Below are positions 24,613-33,597 of a stretch of 64,000 nt of DNA, one piece after another. The DNA lies in contig CAZPDS010000001.1 in the NCBI GenBank assembly GCA_964585485.1, positions 1 through 64,000 on the forward strand, in the 5' to 3' direction. The stretch is from CALGYY01 sp964585485 (GTDB lineage Bacteria > Bacteroidota > Bacteroidia > Bacteroidales > CAIWKO01). Each line of letters opens with the position of its first letter. The first letter of the stretch is position 1. A program made the translations under genes and the position numbers. Below the pieces are notes generated by a model, which did no database searches, had not been told where the DNA came from, and worked only from the letters and a program-made list of their open reading frames with translations.

Positions 24613-25878
24613 TTAAAATCCCGCCATAAATCGCACAAGCAGTCTGAAAAGATCGCTGTACTCCGTTAGTGGCAAGCCCTGTGGCCGGTCGGCCGGGGTG
24701 TGGTATTCGCGCCATTCGGGTCCGGTGGTGTAGATAAAGAACGACGGCACGCCTTTTTTGTAAAACCAGTAATGATCGCTGTTGGCCGATTCGCCGCGGG
24801 GTCCCACTGCTTTCAGTAAACTATCGCTACGGTTGATTCCTTCGAGTTTTTCGAAGGCTTGTTTCAGGGCGTTTCCATTCACCACACGAATTCCTTCACT
24901 GCCGGTGCCCACCATATCGAGGTTCAGCAGGAATTTAATAGACTCCAGCGGAAACAGGGGGTGTTCCGCATAGTATTCCGATCCCAGTAAACCGGCCTCT
25001 TCCCCGCTAAAAAACAGAAAAGCCACCGAGTAGTCCGGTGCATTTTCCGGTTTGGAATAATGGCGCGCCAGATCCAGCAACATGGCGCAACCACTGGCGT
25101 TGTCGTTGGCTCCGGGGAAACAAAGCCCGGCCCCCATATGTCCAACATGATCATAATGGGCTGTGAACACCAGGAAGGAATCGGGTTGTTGGCGGCCTTT
25201 GATAAATGCCACCACGTTCTGTGTCAGGTAATTTTTCAGGAAAACACTTTCAATGTCGACGGTCACCGTTTTCGTTTTCGTGGGAATTTTTTCGCGTGGA
25301 ACATAGACACTGAAGCCCTTCGCAAGTTCTCTTCCGCTGGAAACACCGAATACCTGCCGCGATTTGCCGGCATAAATGAGGCCGCGTGCCGCCGCCAGCT
25401 CCGGCCGCTTAAGATCAGCAAAACCCGTATCCAGAATCAGTACGGTGTTTTCGAGGTTTTTCTTTTGAAAGTTCTTAAGCGCCCGGGGATTGCTCAGGCT
25501 GTTTTTAGTCAGCCACAGGGTTTTAAACGTCCCGGATACCGTTGGTGAGGAACTGCCGATCATATAGTCGTCGGCCGGTTGGAGGAGGCCGTCATTAAGC
25601 GAAAGACGGAGCCGTCCGGGAAACGTATTGAGGCTGATTGGAAAATGCTGAAAATAACTGCTGGCAAGTGGCAGGGCGGCTGTTTTCTCCAATTCCGCGG
25701 CAATAAATGCGGCGGCGATGTGATCGCCCTGGTAAACGTAGCCCCGTCCGTGCATACGGCAACTGGCCAGGGAATCAATCATCCGGCGTGCATAGGCCGT
25801 ATCCTGAGCCTTTAGTTGAAATGGCTGCCCCAAGGTCAACAAACTCAGGAAAACAAGCAGGAGGGAACATTTTTTCAT
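24613..25878 (-). CDS. Secreted M28-family zinc peptidase
   Basis: The 421-residue product has a signal peptide (MKKCSLLLVFLSLLTLGQPF). The M28 di-zinc site is complete: FTAHYDHVG (His, then the family's following Asp), PGANDNASG (bridging Asp), FFSGEEAGLLGS (catalytic Glu and ligand Glu), LNLDMVG (Asp) and SDHYWFYKKG (His). It should act as an aminopeptidase or related exopeptidase in the periplasm or outside the cell. ATG 25878 is preferred to an in-frame ATG 96 nt upstream, because it opens the signal peptide directly and removes an overlap with the next gene. No T9SS sorting domain is visible at the C terminus. Confidence 0.9.
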   Translation of the reverse strand: MKKCSLLLVFLSLLTLGQPFQLKAQDTAYARRMIDSLASCRMHGRGYVYQGDHIAAAFIAAELEKTAALPLASSYFQHFPISLNTFPGRLRLSLNDGLLQPADDYMIGSSSPTVSGTFKTLWLTKNSLSNPRALKNFQKKNLENTVLILDTGFADLKRPELAAARGLIYAGKSRQVFGVSSGRELAKGFSVYVPREKIPTKTKTVTVDIESVFLKNYLTQNVVAFIKGRQQPDSFLVFTAHYDHVGHMGAGLCFPGANDNASGCAMLLDLARHYSKPENAPDYSVAFLFFSGEEAGLLGSEYYAEHPLFPLESIKFLLNLDMVGTGSEGIRVVNGNALKQAFEKLEGINRSDSLLKAVGPRGESANSDHYWFYKKGVPSFFIYTTGPEWREYHTPADRPQGLPLTEYSDLFRLLVRFMAGF

Positions 25879-25910
25879 GTGAAATACTGGTAGAAGTGAA
25901 TAGCGCAGAT

Positions 25911-26720
25911 TTAGGCAAAGCGGCGGGAGACAAACACCCGTAAACGTTTGAGCCCGTCTGAGGTGTCTTTCCACTGCAAGACCGACTTCAACTCATCAAG
26001 AATGCGGCTGGCGCTCTCGATGTTCTCCTGGCGGTTGATTTCATCAATTGCGGTTTGGTAATCGCTCATACTCCCGCTGAAAAGCTCGTTGATAAAGACA
26101 AAGCGGTCGTTAACCCCGATGCCGGTGCGCAGGTCGGCAATGGGTTTCAGTAAGGTATCTGCCAGGGTCTTATCTTTTTTATCATGGCTGATTCGGTCGT
26201 TATAACTTTGAGCGTTGTTTTTAAATTTATCGGCCAGGGTGTTGCTTTCTGTTTGTGCAAAAAGGTCGGCTGTTGCGGATTTTTTTCCGGACTTTTTCAG
26301 CGGGGGTTCCACCTTCATCACGGGTTCGCTCCTGGGTTCTTCCACCGGGGGGGGTTCAACGGCCAGGACGTGCAGATCGGGGGCGGGTTCTTCCTTTTCA
26401 GGGATAAGGTTTATCGCCGGGGTTCGTTCTTCCGCCGGAGGCTGAGTTTCGGGTTCCGGATCTGCGACAATGGTGACCAGTTCCCGGGCTTCCGTATCGT
26501 CGGATGAGAGCGGATCCTGTTCCTGGCGGGGTTCCGGACGGAACTGTTGATTGAGTTTATTCAACTCCATCAGGTCTTCGTACAGGCGTCGCACATTCGA
26601 CATCAGGATATCGATTTCGATTTGGGGGATTTTACCTTCATAGGCCTGAATGAGCCGGCTTTGCTCGTGAATCATGCCGATCACGTGATCAATATCGTTG
26701 AAAACAATGTACTTTGCCAT
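25911..26720 (-). CDS. Conserved-looking cytoplasmic protein, function unknown
   Basis: The 269-residue product (start MAKYIVFNDIDHVIGM) has three parts. Residues 1-60 are a helical segment with heptad character. The middle (about 65-165) is Pro/Glu-rich and probably disordered. The C-terminal domain contains GIGVNDRFVFINELFSGSMS and ends LRVFVSRRFA. I recall a C-terminal pattern of this type in unnamed Bacteroidota proteins, but no function is known to me. The first in-frame ATG (26762) is rejected because it precedes a poorly conserved-looking extension. It lies 32 nt upstream of the M28 gene and diverges from tdk. Confidence 0.7.
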   Translation of the reverse strand: MAKYIVFNDIDHVIGMIHEQSRLIQAYEGKIPQIEIDILMSNVRRLYEDLMELNKLNQQFRPEPRQEQDPLSSDDTEARELVTIVADPEPETQPPAEERTPAINLIPEKEEPAPDLHVLAVEPPPVEEPRSEPVMKVEPPLKKSGKKSATADLFAQTESNTLADKFKNNAQSYNDRISHDKKDKTLADTLLKPIADLRTGIGVNDRFVFINELFSGSMSDYQTAIDEINRQENIESASRILDELKSVLQWKDTSDGLKRLRVFVSRRFA

Positions 26721-26769
26721 AAAAATGAATTTCTCAATAAAACGTAAAGCAAAATAAATCATTTTATGA

Positions 26770-26799
26770 TTGCCGAAAACCGTTTTTAAAATATCTTTG
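26770..26799 (+). promoter_or_regulatory. Bacteroidota promoter of tdk
   Basis: TTG at 26770-26772 and TATCTTTG at 26792-26799 are spaced by 19 nt, a full consensus match. The ATG of tdk is 43 nt downstream of the box. Confidence 0.7.
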
Positions 26800-26841
26800 C
26801 TGAGCGGGTCCCGGTATTTGACCTAAAGTCCTGATAGTACA

Positions 26842-27426
26842 ATGTTTTTAGAAAACACCTCCCTTGAAAAACGCAAACCCGGATGGATTGAAGTCATCTG
26901 CGGATCCATGTTTTCGGGTAAAACCGAAGAACTAATTCGTCGTTTACGCCGGGCCGTTTATGCAAAACAACGGGTGGAAATCTTCAAACCGGAGATTGAC
27001 GTCCGCTACGACGACGAAAAGGTGGTTTCGCACAACGAAAACGCCATCAACAGTACGCCGGTTCAAAATGCGTCGCGCATATTGTTGTTGCTGAACGATG
27101 CCGAAGTTGTGGGAATAGATGAGGCGCAGTTCTTTGATGCGGAACTGCCAGCGGTTTGCAACGAACTGGCCGCCCGCGGAATCCGGGTGATCGTGGCGGG
27201 TCTCGACATGGATTATCTTGGGAAGCCCTTTGGCCCCATGCCGCAATTGATGGCAATGGCCGAATACGTTACCAAAGTTCACGCAATCTGCCTTGGATGC
27301 GGCGGTCAGGCCCATTATTCCTACCGGAAAATCGCCAACGACAAGCTGGTATTGCTGGGTGAAACCGACAGTTATGAACCGCTCTGCCGGCAGTGCTTCA
27401 ACAATCGCATGAACGGAACGAAATAA
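26842..27426 (+). CDS. tdk: Thymidine kinase (type II)
   Basis: The 194-residue product has the P-loop GSMFSGKTEE at 21-30, the Walker B-like DEAQFFD, the lid-region segment near GLDMDYLGKPFGPMP, and zinc-binding cysteines in CLGCGGQ and CRQC. It phosphorylates thymidine with ATP in pyrimidine salvage. Size and motif order match the tetrameric type II family. Its own promoter is well formed. It is convergent with the lipoprotein gene at 27457, the two sharing a bidirectional hairpin. Confidence 0.95.
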   Translation: MFLENTSLEKRKPGWIEVICGSMFSGKTEELIRRLRRAVYAKQRVEIFKPEIDVRYDDEKVVSHNENAINSTPVQNASRILLLLNDAEVVGIDEAQFFDAELPAVCNELAARGIRVIVAGLDMDYLGKPFGPMPQLMAMAEYVTKVHAICLGCGGQAHYSYRKIANDKLVLLGETDSYEPLCRQCFNNRMNGTK

Positions 27427-27428
27427 AA

Positions 27429-27448
27429 AAACCGGCTTTCGCCGGTTT
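27429..27448. terminator. Bidirectional intrinsic terminator between tdk and a lipoprotein gene
   Basis: AAACCGGC (27429-27436), loop TTTC, GCCGGTTT (27441-27448). On the minus strand the stem is followed by a T-rich tract (TTATTT preceded by the stem's own Ts), a good terminator for the gene at 27457. On the plus strand the tail CATATTCTTT is weaker. Confidence 0.8.
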
Positions 27449-27456
27449 CATATTCT

Positions 27457-27834
27457 TTAGTTGATAAAGACTGTTTTATAGGTGGTCTCGCCGGGCACCA
27501 GGCGCACGGTGGCCTGACCGGTAAGTGCATCTTCGATGGGGCCGGTGCCGGTATTGGTATCTTTGACGGCGTCGACTTTAAGAATGGCTTCCAGCTTAAA
27601 AGCGGCTTTAAACATCCCCGCATCATCTGTTTTTCCTTCAATACGGATATCTTCGTATTGTCCGCCAATCACCACGTCCGCGGCCGGAACCACCCGGTTG
27701 GTGTCAGATTGATATTTAACGGTAATCACACAAGGGATTTCCGTATTTTCCTTTTTACAGGCCGGAAGTAACATCACGGCAACAAGGCCGGCGATGAGGA
27801 TTACGGGCAGACAATTACGCAAGAATGATTTCAT
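27457..27834 (-). CDS. Small lipoprotein of unknown function
   Basis: The 125-residue product starts MKSFLRNCLPVILIAGLVAV and has the lipobox LLPAC followed by KKE, so Cys26 should be lipidated. The mature part is a single beta-sandwich-like domain (VTVKYQSDTNRVVPAADVVI type pattern, then GKTDDAGMFKAAFKLEAIL), which reads like a carboxypeptidase-regulatory or transthyretin-like fold. No function can be assigned. The in-frame ATG 39 nt upstream is rejected because the signal peptide begins here. Its transcript should end at the hairpin at 27429-27448. Confidence 0.75.
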   Translation of the reverse strand: MKSFLRNCLPVILIAGLVAVMLLPACKKENTEIPCVITVKYQSDTNRVVPAADVVIGGQYEDIRIEGKTDDAGMFKAAFKLEAILKVDAVKDTNTGTGPIEDALTGQATVRLVPGETTYKTVFIN

Positions 27835-27849
27835 AACACGGGTTTTATT

Positions 27850-27857
27850 TATCTTTG
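27850..27857 (+). promoter_or_regulatory. Candidate -7 box for the cyclophilin-pheS pair
   Basis: TATCTTTG on the plus strand, 76 nt before the cyclophilin ATG. No -33 TTG is seen, so this is a weak call. Confidence 0.35.
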
Positions 27858-27932
27858 TGTAAAATTTGAACATTTTACGCCTTTAATACAAAAAGGTTTT
27901 AAAAGTTAGCAAATATATTAAAAGAATTTGTT

Positions 27933-28580
27933 ATGAAAAAAAAGATCTGCGCAATTTTCGGAATTTTCATTTTAACTTTTACCACCGTGAGTGCACAAAT
28001 TATTGACGGAAAACCTGAACGTATGTTTTTGATTACCACAAGTATGGGTAATATTAAGTTAAAGTTGTACAACGACACCCCCCTGCATCGGGATAACTTT
28101 GTAACGATGGTTCAATCGGGCTGGTACAACAACTCGAATTTTCACCGTGTGATTAACCAGTTTATGATCCAGGGTGGTTGGAACAGTGAGGGCAAGGAAG
28201 ATCCGGGGCACACTGTACCGGCGGAATTTATTGACGAGCATTTTCATGTGAAAGGCGCGTTGGCTGGAGCCCGCATGCCGGACAATGTAAATCCGGAAAA
28301 AGCATCTTCGGGCAGTCAGTTCTACATTGTTCAGGGCCGGGTGTTTACTGACAAGGAACTGGATGAAATTCAGAAACGTACGGGTCATTCGCTGACCCCG
28401 CAACAACGCGAGGTCTATAAGACCATCGGGGGTACTCCACATCTTGATGGCGCCTACACCGTTTTTGGTGAAGTAACGGAAGGACTGGAGGTTATTGACA
28501 AAATTGCCGCCGTGGCCACGCGTTCGGATGGTCACCCCAAAACGGAGGTTATTTTCAGCATTAGCGAAATTACCGAGTAG
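27933..28580 (+). CDS. Exported cyclophilin-type peptidyl-prolyl isomerase
   Basis: The 215-residue product has a signal peptide (MKKKICAIFGIFILTFTTVS) and a cyclophilin domain: MGNIKLKLYNDTPLHRDNFV, FHRVINQFMIQGGW (catalytic FHR and MIQGG), GSQFYIVQG and a final VFGEVTEGLEVIDKIA. A short insertion (about residues 145-165, KELDEIQKRTGHSLTPQQRE) is typical of Bacteroidota homologues. It should catalyse proline isomerisation during folding of exported proteins in the periplasm. It lies 15 nt upstream of pheS on the same strand. Confidence 0.92.
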   Translation: MKKKICAIFGIFILTFTTVSAQIIDGKPERMFLITTSMGNIKLKLYNDTPLHRDNFVTMVQSGWYNNSNFHRVINQFMIQGGWNSEGKEDPGHTVPAEFIDEHFHVKGALAGARMPDNVNPEKASSGSQFYIVQGRVFTDKELDEIQKRTGHSLTPQQREVYKTIGGTPHLDGAYTVFGEVTEGLEVIDKIAAVATRSDGHPKTEVIFSISEITE

Positions 28581-28595
28581 CTTCTTTATACGCCT

Positions 28596-29618
28596 ATGAA
28601 AGAACAGATTGAACGGATCGGTGCCGAGGTAAAAGCCTTTACGGCCAGCACGGCCGCCGAGTTGGAGCAGTTTCGGATCAAATTATTGGGGAAAAACGGC
28701 AGTCTCACGTCGCTTTTCGCTGAATTTAAGAATGTGGCTCCGGAACAAAAAAAGGAAGTTGGGCGCCTGCTCAATGAACTCAAAAACACGGTACAGGAGC
28801 GACTGGATCACTTCCGCGAAAGCATGCAAGCGCAGCCCACGGAAAAGAATGATCAGATCGACCTCAGCCTTCCTTGCCTGCACCAGCCGGCCGGAACCCG
28901 CCATCCAATTTCACTGGTTCGCAGCGAAATCATCCGTCTTTTTTCGAATATTGGCTACACTGTAGCCGAAGGTCCTGAAATTGAAGATGATTTCCATAAT
29001 TTCTCGGCATTGAATTTTCCACCGGAACATCCGGCGCGGGATATGCAGGACACCTTTTTCATAGAGCAAAATCCTGATATAGCGCTCCGTACACATACCT
29101 CGTCGGTTCAGGTCCGCATCATGGAAAACAATCAGCCCCCGATTCGGATAATAGCACCCGGACGGGTTTACCGTAACGAAGCGATTTCGTCGCGTGCACA
29201 TTGCTTCTTCCATCAAATTGAAGGCTTGTACATTGACCGCAATGTTTCGTTTGCTGATCTCAAGCAAACCTTGCTGTATTTTGCCCAGGAGATGTTTGGT
29301 CAGGATACCAGCATACGCTTGCGGCCCTCCTATTTCCCCTTCACCGAGCCCTCGGCCGAAATGGATATTTCGTGTAAAATCTGTGGCGGATCCGGCTGTT
29401 CCATGTGTAAAAAAACAGGCTGGGTCGAAATCCTTGGCTGTGGAATGGTAGACCCCAATGTGCTGGAAAACTGTGGTATAGACAGTAAAGAGTATACCGG
29501 ATTTGCCTTTGGAATGGGCGTAGAACGTATTACCAATCTCAAGTACCAGGTTAAAGATCTCCGCTGGTTTTCAGAGAATGATGTCCGCTTCCTGCGGCAG
29601 TTTGCGCCGGTTATTTAA
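28596..29618 (+). CDS. pheS: Phenylalanyl-tRNA synthetase alpha subunit
   Basis: The 340-residue product has the N-terminal coiled coil and the class II catalytic core: HPISLVRSEIIRLFSNIGYT (motif 1 region), RTHTSSVQVRIME, then GRVYRNEAISSRAHCFFHQI (motif 2) and GFAFGMGVERI (motif 3). A CKICGGSGCSMCKKTGW segment, a four-Cys knuckle, lies between motifs 2 and 3; such Cys-rich insertions occur in some bacterial PheS. With PheT it charges tRNA-Phe; pheT is not in the window. The stop overlaps that of the convergent sensor kinase by 4 nt (29615-29618). Confidence 0.96.
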   Translation: MKEQIERIGAEVKAFTASTAAELEQFRIKLLGKNGSLTSLFAEFKNVAPEQKKEVGRLLNELKNTVQERLDHFRESMQAQPTEKNDQIDLSLPCLHQPAGTRHPISLVRSEIIRLFSNIGYTVAEGPEIEDDFHNFSALNFPPEHPARDMQDTFFIEQNPDIALRTHTSSVQVRIMENNQPPIRIIAPGRVYRNEAISSRAHCFFHQIEGLYIDRNVSFADLKQTLLYFAQEMFGQDTSIRLRPSYFPFTEPSAEMDISCKICGGSGCSMCKKTGWVEILGCGMVDPNVLENCGIDSKEYTGFAFGMGVERITNLKYQVKDLRWFSENDVRFLRQFAPVI

Positions 29619-32600
29619 GCTGTTTCCTCAGGCAGTTCGGGGGCTTGCGGCAACTCAAAACAAAACATAGCGCCTTCGCTTTCGCGTGAAACAAACCAGA
29701 TGTGTCCGCCATGGCCTTCAATAATGTTTTTTACCATGGCCAGACCCAGGCCCATACCCTCCGATTTGGTGGAAAAATTGGGGACGAAAATGCGTGATTT
29801 TTGAACCTCCGGAATGCCCGGTCCGTTGTCGGTAACGCACACCCGCACCCAGCCTGCATCGGCGCGAACGCTCACCTCTATCCGACCCTTCGGATCTCCA
29901 TCAATGGCTTGCACCGAATTGGTCAGAAGGTTGACCATCACCCTGATCATCTGTTTATTATCCGCGAGAACAAAAACGCCGTTTTCATGTGCGTCGCTGA
30001 AAACGATCGGTGTTGCCGATCCCGAAAAAGTGGTAATGGCAGTGTGAATACAAGCCACCAGATCAATGCGTTGAAGTTCCGATTTTGGCATTTTTGCAAA
30101 ATCCGAAAAGGCGGTTGCAATGGCCGATAAGGAATCAATTTGCTCAATCAGTGTGCGTGAAAAACGCTGCAACTTCTCTTCCCAGCCCGGACTGTTTTCC
30201 TTCCAGGCTTTTTCGAGGTATTGAACACTCAGTTTCATCGGTGTTAGCGGATTCTTGATTTCATGAGCTACCTGCTTGGCCATTTCCCTCCAGGCGCTTT
30301 CCCGTTCCGATTTAGCGAGCAATTCAGCACTTAAGGCCAATTCATCTATCATGCGGTTGTATTCCATCACCAGGTTGCTGATTTCATCATCCTGACGGCT
30401 CCATTCAATTTTTTCGTTACGTCCCCCCAGACGCACCCGGCCGATTTTGGCCCGTATCACATTCAGTGGCCGGGTCATGCGGCCCGCGATTATCAAGGCG
30501 ATAACAATGGCAATGGCAATCAGAAAAACATAAATATTGATGAAGGTCATCATGAAGAGCGACAATTCTTGCTTCAGTTCATTTTCACGTGCAAAATACG
30601 GCAGGTTCAGATAGGCCCTTAACTGATTATCGTTGGTGTAAAATGGAAGGTAAGCCGAATAATATTCCAACCCCCCGATACGCTCCTGCTGAATAAAGAT
30701 GGTTTTCTTGTTGAAATTTAATTCCTTATAGGCCTTAGGATTCATACAGGGCGAGAGTAAGCCTTCCTGAAAAATCTGCGGTCTGGAGGTAGAAACCAGC
30801 TTACCGCTCAGGTCGTAGAGATTTATATCGGTAAAAAAAACATTTGAAAACTTAACCAGCCACAGGGCCAGCATATTCTCCACTTCCGGACTAATGGTAT
30901 CGTAATCCGCCAGTTTCGATTGAAGCTCAATTTGTATAGATAAGGCCTTCTCGCTGAGATTATCACTATTCTTATTCTCATTCAAATTCCGAATGTAATA
31001 ATTCATTGATATTCCAATCAAAACAAAGGATATCAATATGATAGCAATCATAGAAAGTTGCAGTCTGTTTTTAAAGTTCAAGCGTAACTGACTGATTTTA
31101 AACGGAAAGCGAACCACAAGAAAGAAAAGAAGTATGAAAAGGGCAAAAAACAGAAACAGTAGGGAAAAAGGGGCAACACGGTCGAGTAGACTCTCTTCTT
31201 TCTTGCTGATTATAATGTTATTAAGCCTATTATCACGATAAAAGAGGTGATTGTATCCGGCCTTGGAATAAAAGCCCAGATTTCCGCAGGCCGTGTCGTC
31301 CGGCTCTTGGTTCATGCTGTAATAGAACTTTCCGTAACCATCGACCAGAGCGCCGTTGCGATAACGCGCATAGGAATATTCCGACAGGTCGGTATTTAAA
31401 AAGATCTTTTTATCAATCAGGAGCTCAGGATAGCCTAAACCCTTGGGAATAAACTTGGAATAGAGCTCTATAAAAGCGGTCAGGGTTCGCGCAGAATCCC
31501 TGGGAAAGTCCAGCATACTTAAATAACTATTGCCGCCGGTACCATAGTTGAGCATAAACAGGGAGGGACAAGAGGTTTCACGCCCATAATTGCGCTGAAT
31601 ATCCTGAAAGTAATCGCCGCAACTAATATTTAAGAGGGCGGGGCGAATAAAAAGGCTGTCGGACTGATCACATAAGGTTATCTGAACCTGATACTTATCC
31701 CAGTAACCGCGGAAGTAGGTTCGCAGGATGTAGTCGACGACCCCGGCATCGCTGTTCTCGTATTGCTGAATTAAGGTCTGAAGTTGCGGGTCGAAATAAA
31801 TGTCCTTTACAATTTTTTTGAACAAGTATTCAGCCACCGGATCCTGGCTGGCCGATAATTTCTGCGCCAGGGATTTTCGCTTCTCTTGTTCTTTGAAGTC
31901 GTTGCTATCGTTTAACACGAACGTACAAAGTGCCGAAAAGAAAATGATACTAAACAGCAATCGAGAAAACAGAAAACGGTATCGTCCCCTTTCACGGAAA
32001 TACCAAAACACAAACATAAATACCAAATAGCTTAATGTCACTATTATATCTTCCGGATTTTGTTGACGTTGGAAGAAATAAAACAAGAGCATAGCGGCGG
32101 CCGCGGGGACGAAAAAGTCAGGCTTAGTGGTTGAAAGGCTGGCCATTATGCTAATTAAACGAATCGTTACCAGCACAAGCGCCAGCACCAACGCGGCCAT
32201 GATTATAAAACCTAAAAGGCTGTAATAATTTAAATTAAAGACATTATTAACGGTATAAGGAATCACCGAATCCAGCACCATACTACGGATCGTACGAAAG
32301 GAAAAAACGAAAAAGAGGCCCTGTGTAAAAACGAGTACCGCCACGATAAGCCCGTTCCAGGGTCTTTTGATCCCTTTGTATGCGCCGGGTGTAAAGCGGA
32401 AGTACTTATAGAAAACCCAGGAGAGAATCAACAGCAGCAAAACATTCACCATCAAGTCGCCAAAAGAGGGTAAAAGTTCGCTCGAAGCATAGTTTAGCGG
32501 GCTAAAAAGTAAGGAATGGTGCAGAAAAGCAGGCACCTTATAGACAAACATAAAGAATCGCAGGATCAGCACATCCAAAATAAATCCACCCACAAACAGC

Positions 32601-33319
32601 CAGGTATTCTTGTACACCAGAAAGAGCCGTCGATGTAGGTGAAATAAGGAGGCGATAAAAAAGAGGAGCCCGATAAAATAAATAATGAAAAGCACATTGG
32701 ATTGAAGCGCATTCGTAGTGGGTTCCTGATCATAGAGGATGGAAAACAAGTGTTGATTTTCGGCCGAATGAATATTGTAGGCTCCTGGCTGCCGAACAAT
32801 TTTATGATCACCCTGCAGGTCGAAATCGCATTGAAAAGCATTGACCAGGTAGTCATTTTCGAAGCGGTACTCATTTTTAAGTTCAATTAAACCTATGTAC
32901 TCGACAGGAGGATTGTAAACCCTCAGCTGCCGGTACCATCCGTTTTCGAGTTTTATGAGCGCTTGTTTGCGAAAAGTAGAGTCGTTAAGTTGGGAAACCG
33001 GTACATTTTCGTCGGACCAATACTCCAGATTGTTATTCGCATAGATAAAAAGGAAGAGTCCGGATTCGGCACGACTGTCAAAAGCATCGCCGGCAAAAAG
33101 TGCCTTGCGGCCACCCGATTCAAAAATGCGGCGCGCTTGCGCCAGCATTTCCTGGAGTTGACTTTCTTTTTCTAGTAATCGATCCTGAAATTTTCGGGTT
33201 TGAAATTCATGATCGTTTTGTTTGATGAGATAGCTTTTGTTTAAAAAAATGGCCGCTACAATAAAAAGAGCAGCAAAGATTAAAAAGAGCAGGGCTTTGT
33301 TTTTGAAAAATAATTTCAT
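29615..33319 (-). CDS. Very large multi-domain membrane sensor histidine kinase
   Basis: The 1234-residue protein has an N-terminal membrane anchor, an outer domain (about 25-210), a block of about eight membrane helices (about 215-470), a second outer domain (about 480-735), two more helices, a third outer domain (about 795-930), a helix and HAMP (about 935-1000), then the kinase. H box: AHEIKNPLTPMKLS with His1019. ATPase: LLTNSVQAI (N), DNGPGIP (G1), GMGLGLAMVKNII (G2). It resembles NtrY-like kinases. No response regulator is adjacent. Much of the coding sequence (about 30.5-33.3 kb) is visibly more A+T-rich than its neighbours. ATG 33319 is preferred to 33325. Confidence 0.9.
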   Translation of the reverse strand: MKLFFKNKALLFLIFAALFIVAAIFLNKSYLIKQNDHEFQTRKFQDRLLEKESQLQEMLAQARRIFESGGRKALFAGDAFDSRAESGLFLFIYANNNLEYWSDENVPVSQLNDSTFRKQALIKLENGWYRQLRVYNPPVEYIGLIELKNEYRFENDYLVNAFQCDFDLQGDHKIVRQPGAYNIHSAENQHLFSILYDQEPTTNALQSNVLFIIYFIGLLFFIASLFHLHRRLFLVYKNTWLFVGGFILDVLILRFFMFVYKVPAFLHHSLLFSPLNYASSELLPSFGDLMVNVLLLLILSWVFYKYFRFTPGAYKGIKRPWNGLIVAVLVFTQGLFFVFSFRTIRSMVLDSVIPYTVNNVFNLNYYSLLGFIIMAALVLALVLVTIRLISIMASLSTTKPDFFVPAAAAMLLFYFFQRQQNPEDIIVTLSYLVFMFVFWYFRERGRYRFLFSRLLFSIIFFSALCTFVLNDSNDFKEQEKRKSLAQKLSASQDPVAEYLFKKIVKDIYFDPQLQTLIQQYENSDAGVVDYILRTYFRGYWDKYQVQITLCDQSDSLFIRPALLNISCGDYFQDIQRNYGRETSCPSLFMLNYGTGGNSYLSMLDFPRDSARTLTAFIELYSKFIPKGLGYPELLIDKKIFLNTDLSEYSYARYRNGALVDGYGKFYYSMNQEPDDTACGNLGFYSKAGYNHLFYRDNRLNNIIISKKEESLLDRVAPFSLLFLFFALFILLFFLVVRFPFKISQLRLNFKNRLQLSMIAIILISFVLIGISMNYYIRNLNENKNSDNLSEKALSIQIELQSKLADYDTISPEVENMLALWLVKFSNVFFTDINLYDLSGKLVSTSRPQIFQEGLLSPCMNPKAYKELNFNKKTIFIQQERIGGLEYYSAYLPFYTNDNQLRAYLNLPYFARENELKQELSLFMMTFINIYVFLIAIAIVIALIIAGRMTRPLNVIRAKIGRVRLGGRNEKIEWSRQDDEISNLVMEYNRMIDELALSAELLAKSERESAWREMAKQVAHEIKNPLTPMKLSVQYLEKAWKENSPGWEEKLQRFSRTLIEQIDSLSAIATAFSDFAKMPKSELQRIDLVACIHTAITTFSGSATPIVFSDAHENGVFVLADNKQMIRVMVNLLTNSVQAIDGDPKGRIEVSVRADAGWVRVCVTDNGPGIPEVQKSRIFVPNFSTKSEGMGLGLAMVKNIIEGHGGHIWFVSRESEGAMFCFELPQAPELPEETA

Positions 33320-33597
33320 GTTCATGCTTCCCTCAGAAATAGTAACTCAAATGTATTAATTTTTTGGGTCAATTTTCGGGGATGAACAAAATAAGCTCAA
33401 GCGAAGCCGACCCTTCGTTCGTTTCAAAAAGAAGAAAAAAGGCGGAAGAAAGATTCAGGCGGCTGACAGAATTTTTCGGATTTTCAAAAAAATTTTCAAA
33501 ACGGTCCGAAAATCGGCTTTTTAAGATGCGATTTGCCGCAACTTCTCAAAAAAAACGACCCAACATTCCGCAAAAGGGCTTTTTCGCGTTAAATCGC
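33320..33597. other. A+T-rich intergenic gap with imperfect hairpin
   Basis: I see no convincing gene. TTTTCGGA (33473-33480) and TCCGAAAA (33505-33512) form an 8-bp stem around a 24-nt A/T-rich loop. A lysine/arginine-rich open frame on the plus strand (33364-33696) runs into the methyltransferase gene and looks like chance. Confidence 0.4.

Noticed and set aside
26690..26701. GATCACGTGATC and a few other CACGTG or CGCGTG palindromes (for example near 29676 and 55314) as further parS sites.
   Set aside because: They fail at the GTT/AAC flanks or the core, with at least three mismatches to the consensus; only the two sites at mnmG are good matches.
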